Position numbers and translations under genes: made by a program
Shown: positions 63,134 through 64,000 of the stretch, one piece after another
Position numbering within the stretch: position 1 is the stretch's first letter
Layout: every line of letters begins with the position of its first letter
DNA from: Acidobacteriota bacterium
GTDB lineage: Bacteria; Acidobacteriota; Blastocatellia; UBA7656
Reading direction: 5' to 3'
Length of the DNA: 64,000 bases
Assembly (NCBI GenBank): GCA_040754075.1
Contig: JBFMDH010000026.1
Span: 1-64,000 of the forward strand
Notes under the pieces: model-generated
What the model saw: only the letters and a program-made list of their open reading frames with translations
Told to the model about the DNA's origin: nothing
The model's database searches: none

Positions 63134-64000
63134 ATGAATAAATTTAAACTGATTGTACTTGTATTGCTGGTTTCAGTCTGTTGCTTTGCGCCCGGATGTC
63201 GTCGCGAAGCGAGCACCAAGCGGGTCATTGCAGTGATTCCGAAAGGCGTGTCGCATTTCTTCTGGCAAAGCGTTCACGCGGGCGCAGAAGCTGCCGGTAA
63301 AGAATTGAATGTAGAAATCATCTGGAAAGGTCCCGCGCAGGAGACCGATTACACAGGGCAAATCAACATGGTCGAAGACGCGATTAACCGCCGCGTCGAT
63401 GGCATCGTGCTTGCCCCTTCGCATGGCGATGCTTTGGTGCCGGTGGTTGAACGCGCTCAGAAAGAAGGCATCCCCGTAACCATTTTCGATTCCGGCATCA
63501 ATACCGAAAAATATCTTTCATATGTTGCCACCGATAATCGTCAAGGTGGCGTGGTCGCGGCTGAACGGCTGGCAGAAAAACTCGGCGGCAAAGGTAAAGT
63601 GGCAATCCTTGGCGTCAAAGCCGGTTCAGTTTCGACCGACGAGCGTGAACAAGGGTTTCAGGAAACCATCAAGCAGAAATATCCCGGCATTGAAATCGTC
63701 GCTTTTCAATATGGTGAAGCTGACCGCGCCAAATCGCTTGATCGCGCGACCGACATCATGACGGCGCACAGCGATTTGAACGGCTTTTTCGCCTCGAATG
63801 AATCTTCGACAGTAGGTGCCGTGCAGGCGATTAAACAGAAGGGTCTGGCAGGCAAAGTCATATTGGTGGGTTTCGATTCCAGCCCCAATTTGATTGACGA
63901 TTTGAATGCCGGAGCGATTGATTCGCTGGTGTTACAAAACCCTTTCAAGATGGGTTACGAAGGCGTCAAAAGTATGGTCAATAAATTAAATGGTCAGGAA
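63134..64000 (+). CDS. Sugar-binding lipoprotein of an ABC transporter (RbsB-like), partial
   Basis: The frame runs from ATG 63134 (AAAGAGGA upstream) to the window edge, 289 residues with no stop. The signal region [17 protein letters not shown] ends in a lipobox-like cysteine. [46 protein letters not shown] and [13 protein letters not shown] are those of ribose/galactose-type binding proteins. It lies 288 bp after the dehydratase gene. The permease and ATPase would be beyond the window. Confidence 0.9.
   Translation, partial: MNKFKLIVLVLLVSVCCFAPGCRREASTKRVIAVIPKGVSHFFWQSVHAGAEAAGKELNVEIIWKGPAQETDYTGQINMVEDAINRRVDGIVLAPSHGDALVPVVERAQKEGIPVTIFDSGINTEKYLSYVATDNRQGGVVAAERLAEKLGGKGKVAILGVKAGSVSTDEREQGFQETIKQKYPGIEIVAFQYGEADRAKSLDRATDIMTAHSDLNGFFASNESSTVGAVQAIKQKGLAGKVILVGFDSSPNLIDDLNAGAIDSLVLQNPFKMGYEGVKSMVNKLNGQE

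Overview
The window most likely comes from a soil-type member of Acidobacteriota, possibly Blastocatellia. This is an inference from gene content. It carries two very large TonB-dependent receptors with an N-terminal carboxypeptidase-regulatory-like domain, several Tat-exported Gfo/Idh/MocA oxidoreductases, sugar-acid catabolic clusters, and a type IV pilus/type II secretion cluster whose secretin ends in a cohesin-like domain. No rRNA, tRNA, CRISPR array, prophage or insertion sequence was recognised.

Layout. 1-2685: a gene tail, an aldo/keto reductase and an NtrY-like histidine kinase. 2819-7003: a tightly packed four-gene envelope-lipid operon resembling E. coli ynbABC with a PlsC-type acyltransferase inserted. 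7147-15360 (minus): a pilus/secretion operon read as GspF/PilC, GspE/PilB, secretin-cohesin, two prepilins, PilM-like protein. 15612-17239: a secreted hypothetical protein and a Phd/VapC pair whose toxin has lost its ATG. 17252-21040 (minus): carB and a zinc-ribbon membrane protein. 21381-43000 (minus): a uronic-acid/pectin-type utilisation region (TonB receptor, ROK regulator, secreted unknown, IolB/KduI-type isomerase, KdgF-like cupin, hexuronate-type MFS, KduD, DUF4861-GH88 fusion, two TIM-barrel proteins, two Gfo/Idh proteins, DUF6807 protein, a binding protein and UxaC). 43734-64000: a fucoside region (LacI regulator, L-fucose-dehydrogenase-like SDR, TonB receptor, GH29, GH97, ApbE, Gfo/Idh, SMP-30 lactonase, Nramp-like carrier, zinc alcohol dehydrogenase, SDR, a truncated DapA-family gene, IlvD-type dehydratase, sugar-binding lipoprotein).

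How the parts work together. In the uronate region GH88 would release unsaturated uronate, KdgF would open it, the IolB/KduI-type protein would isomerise it and KduD would reduce it to 2-keto-3-deoxygluconate. UxaC handles free hexuronates. In the fucoside region GH29 and GH97 would trim glycans, and the dehydrogenase, lactonase, dehydratase and SDR/ADH would carry L-fucose or a related sugar down a non-phosphorylative route. A palindrome centred on TTATCGATAA upstream of the LacI gene recurs in the divergent SDR/receptor promoter, so the two arms are probably one regulon.

Most unusual signal. Many gene junctions hold short tandem arrays of 7-nt units (8 or 9 nt at some sites), often with a complementary array nearby that could pair into a long hairpin. 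Several arrays begin within 0-4 nt of a stop codon. Two lie inside the leader-peptide codons of the two prepilin genes, and one of those faces a complementary array just upstream of its own start codon. This looks like a dispersed repeat system acting on mRNA junctions, comparable in form to the heptanucleotide STRR repeats of cyanobacteria. No mobile gene explains it.
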